Positions 15,523-23,078 of a stretch of DNA of 37,657 bases are shown here, piece by piece. The translations under genes and the position numbers were made by a program. The notes beneath the pieces were generated by a model. It was not told the DNA's origin, searched no databases, and saw nothing but the letters and a program-made list of their open reading frames with translations. This DNA comes from DATFAS01 sp035254305. GTDB lineage: Bacteria > Bacillota > Bacilli > Aneurinibacillales > RAOX-1. Every line of letters starts with the position of its first letter. Positions within the stretch are counted from its first letter, which is position 1. Location: contig DATFAS010000085.1 of the NCBI GenBank assembly GCA_035254305.1, positions 1 to 37,657 on the forward strand, read 5' to 3'.

Positions 15523-16416
15523 CTAAAAATCTCCTTTTTCCACAACAGATTTAAGCATGGAGATAAATGAGGTGGCTGCCTTTGAAAGATACCTCCCTTT
15601 CTTATACGCAATGACAAGTGTTCGGGTGGCAACTAGATCACAAATAGATAGGTAAACAGGGACATGTGCCCGTCTCGTTCTGGTGACCATCTGAGGAATG
15701 AACGCGACCCCCATCCCCGCAGCCACTAATGACTGAACCGTCTCAATATTAGTGCTTTCAAAAACCACTTTAGGTTCAAAGCCCGCCTGCCTACATAACC
15801 CCTCTGATATTTCACGAAATCCTTGTCCTTTTTTCAGGAAAATAAAAGCTTCCTGTTGACATTCAGCTAAAGAGACAATCCCTTGTTCGGCTAGGAAGTG
15901 CCCGGGTGGTACAGCTAATACAATCTCTTCTTCTAATAATGGGATAATCTCTAATTCGGGATTAGAAATAGGCATAGATAATAGACTAATATCCGTCTGA
16001 CCACGCGAAGTGAGAACCTCCAAATTCGAGGTTGTTTCCTCCACCAACACCAGTTCAACACCAGGAAATTCCTGCTGAAATAGAGGTAGTGCAGGTGGTA
16101 GGATATGTGCCCCTGTGATCGGTAAACTTCCGATAACCAATTGGCCCAAGTTCGTATTAGCGACATCTTGCATCTCTTTTTTCAAAAGCTCTACCTGATC
16201 TATAATCTTAGATGCTTGATCTATAAACCTTTTCCCAGCAAAGGTAAGCAAAATATCCCCTGGTCGTCGTTCAAAAAGAGAAACACCTAGCTCTTTCTCC
16301 AATTTGATAATTTGTTGGCTTAAGGATGGCTGTGCCAAATGAAGTTTCTCTGCAGCTCTTGAGAAATTCCTTTCTTCAGCTAGCATGACTGCATATTGTA
16401 ACTGTCTTAGTTCCAT
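15523..16416 (-). CDS. LysR-family transcriptional regulator, divergent from leuCD
   Basis: This 297-residue protein has the LysR winged helix-turn-helix at residues 1-60 ('NFSRAAEKLHLAQPSLSQQI'), then a linker helix and a two-lobed effector-binding domain ('LGQLVIGSLPITGAHILPP' at its start). The family binds DNA as tetramers and usually activates a divergent neighbour while repressing itself. Here the divergent neighbour is leuC-leuD, and the 119-base gap carries overlapping dyads, so control of leucine synthesis is a reasonable inference. The effector is unknown; a leucine-pathway intermediate would fit. The ribosome site is AAAGGAG before ATG 16416. Confidence 0.93.
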   Translation of the reverse strand: MELRQLQYAVMLAEERNFSRAAEKLHLAQPSLSQQIIKLEKELGVSLFERRPGDILLTFAGKRFIDQASKIIDQVELLKKEMQDVANTNLGQLVIGSLPITGAHILPPALPLFQQEFPGVELVLVEETTSNLEVLTSRGQTDISLLSMPISNPELEIIPLLEEEIVLAVPPGHFLAEQGIVSLAECQQEAFIFLKKGQGFREISEGLCRQAGFEPKVVFESTNIETVQSLVAAGMGVAFIPQMVTRTRRAHVPVYLSICDLVATRTLVIAYKKGRYLSKAATSFISMLKSVVEKGDF

Positions 16417-16432
16417 TGGCTGCTCCTTTCAC

Positions 16433-16470
16433 TATAGGAAAAACCTATAAGGTTTATAGATATTATATCT
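16433..16470. promoter_or_regulatory. Nested operator-like dyads between the LysR gene and leuC
   Basis: Four overlapping dyads occupy 38 bases: TATAGG-N5-CCTATA (16433-16449), AAACCT-N3-AGGTTT (16441-16455), CTATAA-N3-TTATAG (16445-16459) and AGATAT-N-ATATCT (16458-16470). The first is 17 bp long, compatible with a LysR-type T-N11-A box. They lie 17-54 bases upstream of the LysR start and just upstream of the putative leuC promoter, where an activator would bind. The binding itself is inferred. Confidence 0.6.
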
Positions 16471-16499
16471 TAGACCAAATTCAATTAAAATGTTAAAAA
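16470..16499 (+). promoter_or_regulatory. Putative leuCD promoter with extended -10
   Basis: TGTTAAAAT at 16491-16499 reads as an extended -10 box. A poor -35 (TTAGAC, 16470-16475) lies 18 bases upstream of the -10 hexamer, as expected for an activator-dependent promoter. Confidence 0.4.
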
Positions 16500-16535
16500 T
16501 AAATTAACTAGTTTGAAAGGAAAGGGGATTCAACC

Positions 16536-17942
16536 ATGGCACCAAAAACAATGTTTGAAAAAATTTGGGAAAAACATATTATCCATCAAGAACAAGGTAA
16601 ACCAAGCCTTCTTTTTATTGATTTACATCTTGTTCATGAAGTTACCTCTCCCCAAGCTTTTGAGGGGCTTCGCTTAGCGAATAGAAAGGTTCGTCGTTCT
16701 GACTTAACCTTCGCAACTATGGACCATAATGTACCAACGAAGGATCGCTTCAACATTACAGATTCGATTGCAAAGCAACAAATTGAAACCCTTATTAACA
16801 ATTGTAAAGAATTTGATATCCAACTCGCTGATCTTAACAGTCCTGATCAAGGGGTTGTCCATATTATTGGACCAGAACTTGGTCTTACTTGGCCTGGAAA
16901 GACCATTGTTTGTGGCGATAGCCATACTTCCACACATGGAGCATTTGGCGCTCTAGCATTCGGTATTGGTACGAGTGAGGTTGAACACGTTCTGGCTACA
17001 CAGTGCCTATGGCAATCTAAGCCAAAGACATTGCAGGTGAAGGTGAACGGTGCACTTCCTTTTGGAACGACTGCTAAGGACTTGATTCTTGCAATCATTG
17101 CAAAATACGGAACAGATTTCGCAACAGGGTATGTTATTGAATATACGGGTGAAGCCATCCAAAATCTTACTATGGAAGAACGTATGACCGTTTGTAACAT
17201 GACGATTGAAGCTGGAGCAAGAGCTGGTTTAATTGCCCCAGATGAAACGACCTTCCAATATCTTGAAGGTAAACGCTATGCGCCTAAGGGTGCTGACTGG
17301 GCTACGTCTGTAGAGGAATGGAAACAGTTAACTACTGATCCTGGTGCTGAATTTGACCTAACGGTTGAAATTGAAGCTGCTGAAATTGCTCCACAAGTAA
17401 CTTGGGGCACAAGCCCTGGAATGGGTACCGATATTATGCAGACCGTTCCAAATCCTGCTGATTTTACTACAACGAATGAACAGAAAGCAGCAACGGCTGC
17501 ACTTGACTATATGGGACTAACCCCTGGCACACCAATGAAAGAAATCAAGATTGATCGTGTCTTTATTGGTTCTTGTACGAATGGTCGTATTGAGGATCTA
17601 CGTGCTGCTGCTAAGGTAGCGAATGGATACAAGGTCGCTTCACATGTGAATACATTGATCGTACCTGGCTCCTGCGCAGTGAAGGAGCAAGCTGAACGTG
17701 AAGGATTAGATAAGATTTTTATCGAAGCTGGTTTCGAATGGCGTGACGCTGGATGCAGTATGTGTTTAGCTATGAACCCAGATGTGCTCTCTCCTGGTGA
17801 ACGCTGTGCCTCTACTTCCAACCGTAACTTCGAAGGACGTCAAGGACGTGGCGGAAGAACGCATCTTGTGAGTCCTGCAATGGCTGCTGCTGCCGCAATT
17901 AAAGGATATTTCACTGATATCCGCGAATGGGAATTTAAATAA
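16536..17942 (+). CDS. leuC: 3-isopropylmalate dehydratase large subunit
   Basis: LeuC with LeuD interconverts 2- and 3-isopropylmalate in leucine synthesis. The 468-residue length is standard. The aconitase-type features are present: 'VCGDSHTSTHGAFGALAFG' near residue 127, and the three [4Fe-4S] ligands in 'IGSCTNGRIEDL' (near 347) and 'DAGCSMCLAMNPD' (near 407 and 410). AAGGGG lies about 8 bases before the ATG. leuD follows after 24 bases. The usual leuA and leuB are not beside it in this window, so the pathway genes are split. Confidence 0.98.
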   Translation: MAPKTMFEKIWEKHIIHQEQGKPSLLFIDLHLVHEVTSPQAFEGLRLANRKVRRSDLTFATMDHNVPTKDRFNITDSIAKQQIETLINNCKEFDIQLADLNSPDQGVVHIIGPELGLTWPGKTIVCGDSHTSTHGAFGALAFGIGTSEVEHVLATQCLWQSKPKTLQVKVNGALPFGTTAKDLILAIIAKYGTDFATGYVIEYTGEAIQNLTMEERMTVCNMTIEAGARAGLIAPDETTFQYLEGKRYAPKGADWATSVEEWKQLTTDPGAEFDLTVEIEAAEIAPQVTWGTSPGMGTDIMQTVPNPADFTTTNEQKAATAALDYMGLTPGTPMKEIKIDRVFIGSCTNGRIEDLRAAAKVANGYKVASHVNTLIVPGSCAVKEQAEREGLDKIFIEAGFEWRDAGCSMCLAMNPDVLSPGERCASTSNRNFEGRQGRGGRTHLVSPAMAAAAAIKGYFTDIREWEFK

Positions 17943-17966
17943 AAAGAAAGGTGGACTACCTAGGCT

Positions 17967-18572
17967 ATGGAACCATTTAAAAAGTTAACCAGTATTGCGG
18001 CTCCACTTGACCGCGTGAATGTTGATACAGATGCCATCATCCCTAAGCAATTTCTCAAGCGTATTGAACGCTCCGGTTTTGGGCAATTCTTATTCTTCGA
18101 ATGGCGTTTCGATGAATCTGAGCAAGTCAACCCAAATTTCGAGCTAAATAAACCCCGTTATGCCGATTCAAATATTCTAGTAGCTAGAGCCAACTTCGGT
18201 TGTGGATCTTCCCGTGAGCATGCTCCATGGGCATTGCTTGACTATGGATTTAAGGTAGTTATTGCTCCATCCTTTGCCGATATCTTCTATAACAACTGCT
18301 TTAAGAATGGTATTCTTCCAATCAAGCTATCTGAAGAAACAGTAGATGAAATCTTCAAAAAGACCTATGCAAAAGAAGGATACCAACTTACCGTTGATTT
18401 AGAGGAACAGACGATTAGTGACAATGATGGTCTTCAAGTCTCCTTCGATGTGGATCCTTACCGTCGCGAGCTGCTTTTAAATGGTTTGGACGATATCGGA
18501 ATCACATTAGGACTCAATGATAAAATCGTAGAATACGAAAAAAGCTACCCAGCTATCAAAAGTATAAAATAA
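17967..18572 (+). CDS. leuD: 3-isopropylmalate dehydratase small subunit
   Basis: This is the swivelling small subunit partner of LeuC. The 201 residues include 'DTDAIIPKQFLKRI' near the start and the signature 'NFGCGSSREHAPWAL' near residue 77, which positions substrate in the aconitase-type active site. AGGTGG lies about 12 bases before ATG 17967. It is co-transcribed with leuC, and a strong terminator follows the stop codon directly. Confidence 0.98.
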   Translation: MEPFKKLTSIAAPLDRVNVDTDAIIPKQFLKRIERSGFGQFLFFEWRFDESEQVNPNFELNKPRYADSNILVARANFGCGSSREHAPWALLDYGFKVVIAPSFADIFYNNCFKNGILPIKLSEETVDEIFKKTYAKEGYQLTVDLEEQTISDNDGLQVSFDVDPYRRELLLNGLDDIGITLGLNDKIVEYEKSYPAIKSIK

Positions 18573-18577
18573 TCAAG

Positions 18578-18613
18578 AAGGTGACTCTATTCACAGAGTC
18601 ACCTTTTTATTTA
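18578..18613 (+). terminator. Intrinsic terminator of leuCD
   Basis: A perfect 11-bp stem (18578-18588 with 18595-18605) with a 6-base loop runs into TTTTTATTT. Confidence 0.95.
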
Positions 18614-18657
18614 ACGGTTAGGAAAGTATACGTTCTTAACTACTTTCCATCTCCGCA

Positions 18658-18715
18658 CAGGTGAAACTTGACTGCCACCGCGTCAAAGACTTGGCGCCAG
18701 CCAAGTTTCACCTTG
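18658..18715. repeat. Inverted-repeat element containing the dispersed CAGCCAAGTTTCACCTTG motif
   Basis: The left arm 18658-18674 (CAGGTGAAACTTGACTG) and right arm 18698-18715 (CAGCCAAGTTTCACCTTG) are inverted copies with one mismatch over the paired core, separated by about 23 bases. The right-arm motif recurs exactly at 20310-20327 and in diverged form at 24126-24142, always between genes. It looks like a small REP/MITE-like interspersed element. Confidence 0.6.
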
Positions 18716-18719
18716 TTTC

Positions 18720-18929
18720 TTATCCTTTTTTCCCCTGGATCTGTGAACCCTTTGATAATATGCAAGGTACCCCATAACCAATCATTCCTGGCTTTGCCAT
18801 CTTATCGATATAAGCTAGGCCGCGTGAGCACTGCTGCTTACATTGAATACAAGTATCAGCTAGGACAATCTTCATATAATGTTCTCTGTTGTCTGTCGAA
18901 GATAATGACTTTTTATTCTTTGGAGCCAA
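18720..18929 (-). CDS. Hypothetical small cysteine protein with TTG start, 69 residues
   Basis: I do not recognise this family. A basic N-terminus is followed by 'KIVLADTCIQCKQQCSRGLAYIDKM' (quoted in pieces: 'LADTCIQCKQQCSRG', with CxxCxxxC) and 'PGMIGYGVPCILSKG', which adds a fourth Cys. Four cysteines in 40 residues suggest metal binding. TTG 18929 is taken as start because GGGGGAGGTG lies 6 bases upstream, one of the best ribosome sites in the window, and no ATG in this frame lies near it. The gene is convergent with leuCD across the repeat at 18658-18715. Confidence 0.65.
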   Translation of the reverse strand: MAPKNKKSLSSTDNREHYMKIVLADTCIQCKQQCSRGLAYIDKMAKPGMIGYGVPCILSKGSQIQGKKG

Positions 18930-19023
18930 TGGTCACACCTCCCCCTTCGTTCTACTCCACGATATGATAAATTAGAGGAAAGTGTGTTGGGCAATCATTT
19001 CGTATAAACTTAGCCTATTACAT

Positions 19024-20271
19024 TCATTGGCAAGATCGACGGGTGCTTCTTTTAGGTAAGAGTGCTGTTAGTACATAGTTTTCGGTATCGAGTACCTTTC
19101 TCGCTATTCGCATAACATCACTAGCTGTTACCTTTTGCAGCATTTCTAGCTCGACTTCTGGATCAGCCGGTAGACCTCGAACGGTCATAGCACCGATGTG
19201 AGAGCTGTATGCGCCTGCCCCCTCAAGTTCCATGATTTTGCTTCCCTCGAGAGAATTCTTCGCAACTAGTAGCTCTTCATCAGAGACTAACTCCGCTTTC
19301 ATTCTCTCCCACTCTTGCAGGATAATTTTCTCTACCTGATCAATTTTGCGGCTATCAAGCCCTACACTAACATAGAAACACCCAGCACCTAGCCATGCAT
19401 CGTGTGCTGTATCTACGGCATAAGCTAAGCCTTGATCCTCTCGAATAATTTGATACAGTCGAGAGATTTCATTTCCTCCTAAAATTGCATTCATTACCTG
19501 AATCGCCAATCGATCAGGATCCTCAAGGCCCGGTGCCACAACTCCCATAATGAGTTGGCCTTGATCCACTTCTCGCTGATACCGGGCGGTATGTTTCTTA
19601 TTGGAAATGTTAGTAGGTAGGAATGTACGGTTCTTCCTTACTTCTCTTTTCCCAAGCCTTTCTTCAAGGATCGGTAAGATCTCCTGCGGTTCTACTCTCC
19701 CAGCAATCGAAATCGTCAAAGAGGCATCGTAATACCACTGTTCGTAGAAATGTATAATATCTTCACGGGTAATGGTATTTACACTCTCTTTTGTCCCAAG
19801 AATTGGAATGCCAAGACAATGGCCTTCAAACAGATTCTCCATAAAACGATCCATGAGATATTCTGTTGGTATATCATTGTACATATCAATTTCCTCAAGT
19901 ATAATAGTTCTTTCCTTCTCCACTCCATCCTCTGGAAATGTCGATTCCAAAAATAAATCTAATAGAATATCCAAAGCCTGCTGTGTTTGCCTATAAGGAA
20001 CATCTAAGGTGTAGGTAGTTGCATCCCTTTCTGTAAATGCATTCAAATATCCACCAATTTTCAATGTGTCTAACGAAATCTGTCGATAGCCACGTTTTTT
20101 TGTTCCTCTAAACATCATATGTTCAAGAAAATGTGCCAAGCCTTGTTTTTGTACAGGGTCTCTCCAGGACCCTGCAGCTACTAAAATATCCATACATACT
20201 TTAAAGCTTGTTGGAATCGTTTTGATGTGTACGGGTATGCCATTTGATAAATAATGTGTCTGATAACTCAT
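19024..20271 (-). CDS. M16-family zinc peptidase (processing-peptidase type)
   Basis: This 415-residue protein has the inverted zinc motif HxxEH in 'GLAHFLEHMMFRGTKKRGY' near residue 47, and the distal Glu region 'ERTIILEEIDMYNDIPTEY' about 75 residues later. Two M16 half-domains follow in order. Members cleave peptides or unfolded proteins; in Bacillales the YmxG/MlpA type is cytoplasmic, and I would place this one in that broad group without assigning the paralogue. Start ATG 20271 follows GAGAGGA at 9 bases; an in-frame ATG at 20295 lies before that box. Confidence 0.9.
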   Translation of the reverse strand: MSYQTHYLSNGIPVHIKTIPTSFKVCMDILVAAGSWRDPVQKQGLAHFLEHMMFRGTKKRGYRQISLDTLKIGGYLNAFTERDATTYTLDVPYRQTQQALDILLDLFLESTFPEDGVEKERTIILEEIDMYNDIPTEYLMDRFMENLFEGHCLGIPILGTKESVNTITREDIIHFYEQWYYDASLTISIAGRVEPQEILPILEERLGKREVRKNRTFLPTNISNKKHTARYQREVDQGQLIMGVVAPGLEDPDRLAIQVMNAILGGNEISRLYQIIREDQGLAYAVDTAHDAWLGAGCFYVSVGLDSRKIDQVEKIILQEWERMKAELVSDEELLVAKNSLEGSKIMELEGAGAYSSHIGAMTVRGLPADPEVELEMLQKVTASDVMRIARKVLDTENYVLTALLPKRSTRRSCQ

Positions 20272-20309
20272 CGTATATATTCCTCTCCATGCCATGCACT
20301 AAGAAATTT

Positions 20310-20327
20310 CCAAGGTGAAACTTGGCT
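20310..20327 (-). repeat. Copy of the dispersed 18-bp motif
   Basis: The minus strand reads CAGCCAAGTTTCACCTTG, identical to 18698-18715. It lies inside a larger dyad whose outer arms are AATTTCC and GGAAATT, between the GH73 and M16 genes, so it may also act as the GH73 terminator. Confidence 0.6.
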
Positions 20328-20350
20328 GAATGTCCAGCTTTTAGGGGAAA

Positions 20351-21145
20351 TTAGGCTGTTCTTGATTCATTCATTCTCTGTGTCTTCACAGCTAATACTA
20401 CCATAACACTAGCAATTCCTTTCTTCCAGTTCCGATCGGTTGCATAATTAATATTCATGCCACTAAGATGTGGGCCACGATAGAATTCTCCATTTTCATC
20501 TAAATAATTTTCGCTAACATACCTGGCAACCTTGTCAATACTATCTGCTTTATTCTTAAAACCGTGGGCGTTTACGTAAGGATTATGATCATAAGCCATG
20601 TAACCAAATAAATTATTTTTTTCTTGGCTGATTTTAGAGCTTCCCCAACCGCTTTCCCATGCAGCGTGAGCCATTAAATAATAAGCATTCACATGATATG
20701 CTCTTTCGGCTTCGACAAATGCCTTACCTAAACCTTCTAGGCCTGTACCTTCTAAGAGTTCATCAGCCTTTTCACCATTTAATCCAGAAGGTTTACGTAA
20801 ATCAAGTCTTGTTACATCGGTACTTTGGAGAACCTCAACGAATTCTTCATTACATTTTTGTTCCTCATTTTCTACTATTGCTTGATACACCTGTGAGGAG
20901 GAGATAATCGGCATTGATTTTTTCTCCTTAATTGCCTCAGACCATAAATTTTCCGTATGATCTCTTTTCCTCGTTTGAACTTCTCTATTTATTTCCCCAT
21001 TTTTATTGGTCCCAGAATCATTTTCCTGAGAAGATGTCTCACGAGCTTGTCCGGCAACAAGACTTGCAGCAAAAATGGGATTTTGTACCAAAATGACAAA
21101 AGTGATCATAGCCATTACAAGTGGTAGCACATATTTCTTTAGCAT
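20351..21145 (-). CDS. Secreted GH73 N-acetylglucosaminidase (autolysin-like)
   Basis: This 264-residue protein has an N-terminal signal peptide (MLKKYVLPLVMAMITFVILV, then a polar stretch with 'FAASLVAG' as likely cleavage region). A Ser/Glu-rich linker to about residue 110 comes next, then the glucosaminidase domain. 'YLMAHAAWESGWGSSKI' carries the predicted catalytic Glu (about residue 164), followed by 'NNLFGYMAYD', both typical of GH73/LytD-type peptidoglycan hydrolases. No LysM or SH3 wall-binding domain is present, so targeting is by other means. GGGGAG lies 7 bases before the ATG. An 11-bp inverted repeat upstream may control it. Confidence 0.88.
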   Translation of the reverse strand: MLKKYVLPLVMAMITFVILVQNPIFAASLVAGQARETSSQENDSGTNKNGEINREVQTRKRDHTENLWSEAIKEKKSMPIISSSQVYQAIVENEEQKCNEEFVEVLQSTDVTRLDLRKPSGLNGEKADELLEGTGLEGLGKAFVEAERAYHVNAYYLMAHAAWESGWGSSKISQEKNNLFGYMAYDHNPYVNAHGFKNKADSIDKVARYVSENYLDENGEFYRGPHLSGMNINYATDRNWKKGIASVMVVLAVKTQRMNESRTA

Positions 21146-21157
21146 ATTTGTTCTCCC

Positions 21158-21200
21158 CTCTATGAATAGTTAATCAATTACAATATGTATATTCATAGAG
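21158..21200 (-). promoter_or_regulatory. Inverted repeat upstream of the GH73 gene
   Basis: CTCTATGAATA (21158-21168) and TATTCATAGAG (21190-21200) are perfect 11-base arms separated by 21 bases. On the transcript the second arm runs directly into the GGGGAG ribosome site. It could be an operator or a hairpin that limits ribosome access. Confidence 0.45.
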
Positions 21201-21210
21201 AGGAAAAATA

Positions 21211-22164
21211 TTACAGAAGGTTCGGGCGAGGCTGCACTTGTGATTTTGTAGGAATAAAGGTAAGGAAAGGTGCAATAGCAATTACTTCTCGGCTTGCCAA
21301 AATATTGGGATTAGAATTTCTTAAATGAAAAATATCAAGTCGCTGCTTGTTCATCTCACGAAGCCCTGCTTGATTTTCACTTCTTGAAAGAAAATGAATG
21401 GTTAGCTTATTCTCGCCTTGGAGAGCTTGGAAAGGCCTTGACAGCTTAGGAAGTAAGCGTTGTGGGCCTGAAATTCGAATCATGGTTTTGAAATGACAAT
21501 CATTCCACTTTTTTAAGGTTTCTGCCGACAACCATGATGTCGATTTCTCCATCATCACTTCTTGTACGAAATCTTTCCTTACCAGCTGCCTAATCAAAAA
21601 GAAAATAAACCAGAAAAATCCTACCCTTCTATGCTCCTTTAAGTGAACCAGTCCTTTCTCTATTTTATCCTGTATAGTCCTCATTCCTACTGATGGCCAA
21701 TTGGGAGAAATGGGCTCTAAGCAGAAGCTGATACGTGCCATCTCTCCTTCTTCAAGAGAAGCCTCCAAAGGTATTTGTAACGGTCTGATCGTAGATAATG
21801 AAAATAAATCCTCATAGGCCAGTTTCAACTCACAAATAGAAGAATGTTTAGGAACAAATATTTCCTTCTTGTCAACTTCTATACAAGCTGCATTTCCGAG
21901 TACGGACCTTCTTCGGCCCTTGGGTGCAAGCAGAGAGATTATACTTTCTGCATTCCTACGTGGAATACTGAAATAAACACGAACCGTCTCCCTTGGCCGA
22001 TAAACAAAATCTATCCAGATTCTTCGTTGTCCCGACTTCCACCATCCTTCATTCTGGGATAAGATTCGGTGAAGCCTCTTCCAAAACTTTCGTTGATCCT
22101 CCAACCTAAATGGGTTGTTTAACTGAATTTGCAGTACTTGAGTCACGTTGTCCAGGCCACCCAC
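21211..22164 (-). CDS. Orphan protein resembling the N-terminal half of VirB4/TraC-like ATPases
   Basis: I recognise no named family with certainty. The 317-residue protein opens with 'QVLQIQLNNPFRLEDQ', carries 'IRPLQIPLEASLEEGEMARI' followed by 'EPISPNWPSVG', a short hydrophobic patch near 190 ('FFWFIFFLI'), and ends 'ASREVIAIAPFLTFIPTKS'. That order (substrate-side beta region, 'DPL...L..L..GE.A.iQ', TM-like patch, 'S..E.A.l.h.P') recalls the front half of HerA/VirB4-like conjugation ATPases of Gram-positive bacteria. Those continue into a P-loop domain, while this gene stops where that domain should begin, and no P-loop follows downstream. It may be a truncated relic or a stand-alone scaffold. 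GTG/TTG alternatives exist for the start. Confidence 0.6.
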   Translation of the reverse strand: MGGLDNVTQVLQIQLNNPFRLEDQRKFWKRLHRILSQNEGWWKSGQRRIWIDFVYRPRETVRVYFSIPRRNAESIISLLAPKGRRRSVLGNAACIEVDKKEIFVPKHSSICELKLAYEDLFSLSTIRPLQIPLEASLEEGEMARISFCLEPISPNWPSVGMRTIQDKIEKGLVHLKEHRRVGFFWFIFFLIRQLVRKDFVQEVMMEKSTSWLSAETLKKWNDCHFKTMIRISGPQRLLPKLSRPFQALQGENKLTIHFLSRSENQAGLREMNKQRLDIFHLRNSNPNILASREVIAIAPFLTFIPTKSQVQPRPNLL

Positions 22165-22206
22165 CCCCTTATTGAAAAGTATGCTTTAAATGGGTAAATG
22201 ATGTAA

Positions 22207-22235
22207 TAGAATATCTGATACAGGTATGATATAAT
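22207..22235 (+). promoter_or_regulatory. Extended -10 promoter upstream of the 62-residue gene
   Basis: TGATATAAT (22227-22235) is a perfect extended -10 box. A weak -35 (TAGAAT, 22207-22212) lies 17 bases before the hexamer. The start codon is about 80 bases downstream. Confidence 0.55.
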
Positions 22236-22315
22236 TTCAACTATGAAAGTTGATTGATGCAAACAGGCAAACTAATATCTGATCGACAAAATCCCGATTA
22301 GAAAGGTGATGCCAG

Positions 22316-22504
22316 ATGGAAACGCTAAAACTATCGGAAATCGTTTTATCTGTAACGCCTGACCTGTATCGTCTTCTTACTGAGCAAGAATTAGATTTAC
22401 CAATCGTGCTGCAATACGGACTCCGAGCACTACACAAGAATGATGTACTTGAAATTATTGAAGCAAGTATTTTTTATACCAAACAAAATGACGCCCTTCA
22501 ATAG
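22316..22504 (+). CDS. Hypothetical small protein, 62 residues
   Basis: I do not recognise this protein. It is soluble and mostly helical ('METLKLSEIVLSVTPDLYRL', then 'ALHKNDVLEIIEASIFY'), without cysteine or membrane features. AAAGGTGATG lies upstream of ATG 22316, a good extended -10 promoter precedes it, and a strong terminator overlaps its stop. These three signals together make it a genuine single-gene unit. Confidence 0.7.
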   Translation: METLKLSEIVLSVTPDLYRLLTEQELDLPIVLQYGLRALHKNDVLEIIEASIFYTKQNDALQ

Positions 22505-22521
22505 GCGTCGTTTTCATTTTT
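22485..22521 (+). terminator. Intrinsic terminator overlapping the stop of the 62-residue gene
   Basis: An 11-bp stem (22485-22495 with 22504-22514, one G-U pair) with an 8-base loop runs into CATTTTTATC. Confidence 0.9.
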
Positions 22522-22589
22522 ATCTATGTGATTCTAAGGGTTCAGCCATTTATAGGTAACCAAACGATTCATATAATCTTAAGGATTCC

Positions 22590-22625
22590 CTAAACAGAAA
22601 GAAACCGATAAGAATGTCTTATCGG
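22590..22625 (-). terminator. Terminator of the 84-residue gene
   Basis: CCGATAAGA (22605-22613) pairs perfectly with TCTTATCGG (22617-22625) around a 3-base loop. On the minus strand a T-rich tract follows. Confidence 0.8.
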
Positions 22626-22634
22626 GTGTACTCT

Positions 22635-22889
22635 TTACCTTGTTGTCGCATTTTTGAATGCTTTGACAAAGTCTTCTATTGTTTCATAACGTTCTACTAG
22701 CGTGGAATAATATAATTCTATTTCCAGGCCTTCTAGAATGAATAGAAAACGAATATCCCCCGGTTTTTCAAATCGATCGTAATCGAACTCCACAAACTTA
22801 CTGTCAGCAAACTGTCTTGTCATTTCCTTCGCAATGTCTGACGCCAGATCATGTGCGTTCGTATACTGTTTGATCTTCAAGACCAACAT
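22635..22889 (-). CDS. Hypothetical protein, 84 residues
   Basis: I do not recognise this protein. It is soluble, with 'DSKFVEFDYDRFEKPGDIRF' and 'FILEGLEIELYYSTLVERY' in a beta-then-helix pattern and a final helix 'TIEDFVKAFKNA'. A purine-rich GGGGAGGGGA sits directly before ATG 22889. It has its own terminator and is divergent from the NAGPA-domain gene. Confidence 0.65.
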   Translation of the reverse strand: MLVLKIKQYTNAHDLASDIAKEMTRQFADSKFVEFDYDRFEKPGDIRFLFILEGLEIELYYSTLVERYETIEDFVKAFKNATTR

Positions 22890-22969
22890 TCCCCTCCCCT
22901 TCGTGGTCTTCTCCTTAAACTATGCACTACACTCTTCTATTAGACCATGAATAGAAAGAATAACCACCA

Positions 22970-22998
22970 TTTAATTGATGGAAAAATATTGATATAAT
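22970..22998 (+). promoter_or_regulatory. Extended -10 promoter of the NAGPA-domain gene
   Basis: TGATATAAT at 22990-22998 is identical to the box at 22227-22235. A poor -35 (TTTAAT) lies 17 bases before the hexamer. Confidence 0.5.
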
Positions 22999-23078
22999 TG
23001 GATGATCAGATTTAGATGATAAAAATGAGTATAATCGAAAAGAACTATGAATTTGTTTTAAGAAAGGAATCTATCGTT

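Noticed and set aside
16729..17200. Several long frames inside leuC on both strands
   Set aside because: They are out-of-frame shadows of a strongly conserved enzyme and have no ribosome sites.
18658..18715. CRISPR-like or riboswitch interpretation of the 18.6-kb repeat
   Set aside because: Copies are few, inverted and unevenly spaced without spacers, and no downstream gene in the right orientation would be controlled.
21211..22164. Integrative conjugative element suggested by the VirB4-like orphan
   Set aside because: No integrase, relaxase, coupling protein or attachment-site duplication is visible around it; neighbours are ordinary chromosomal genes.
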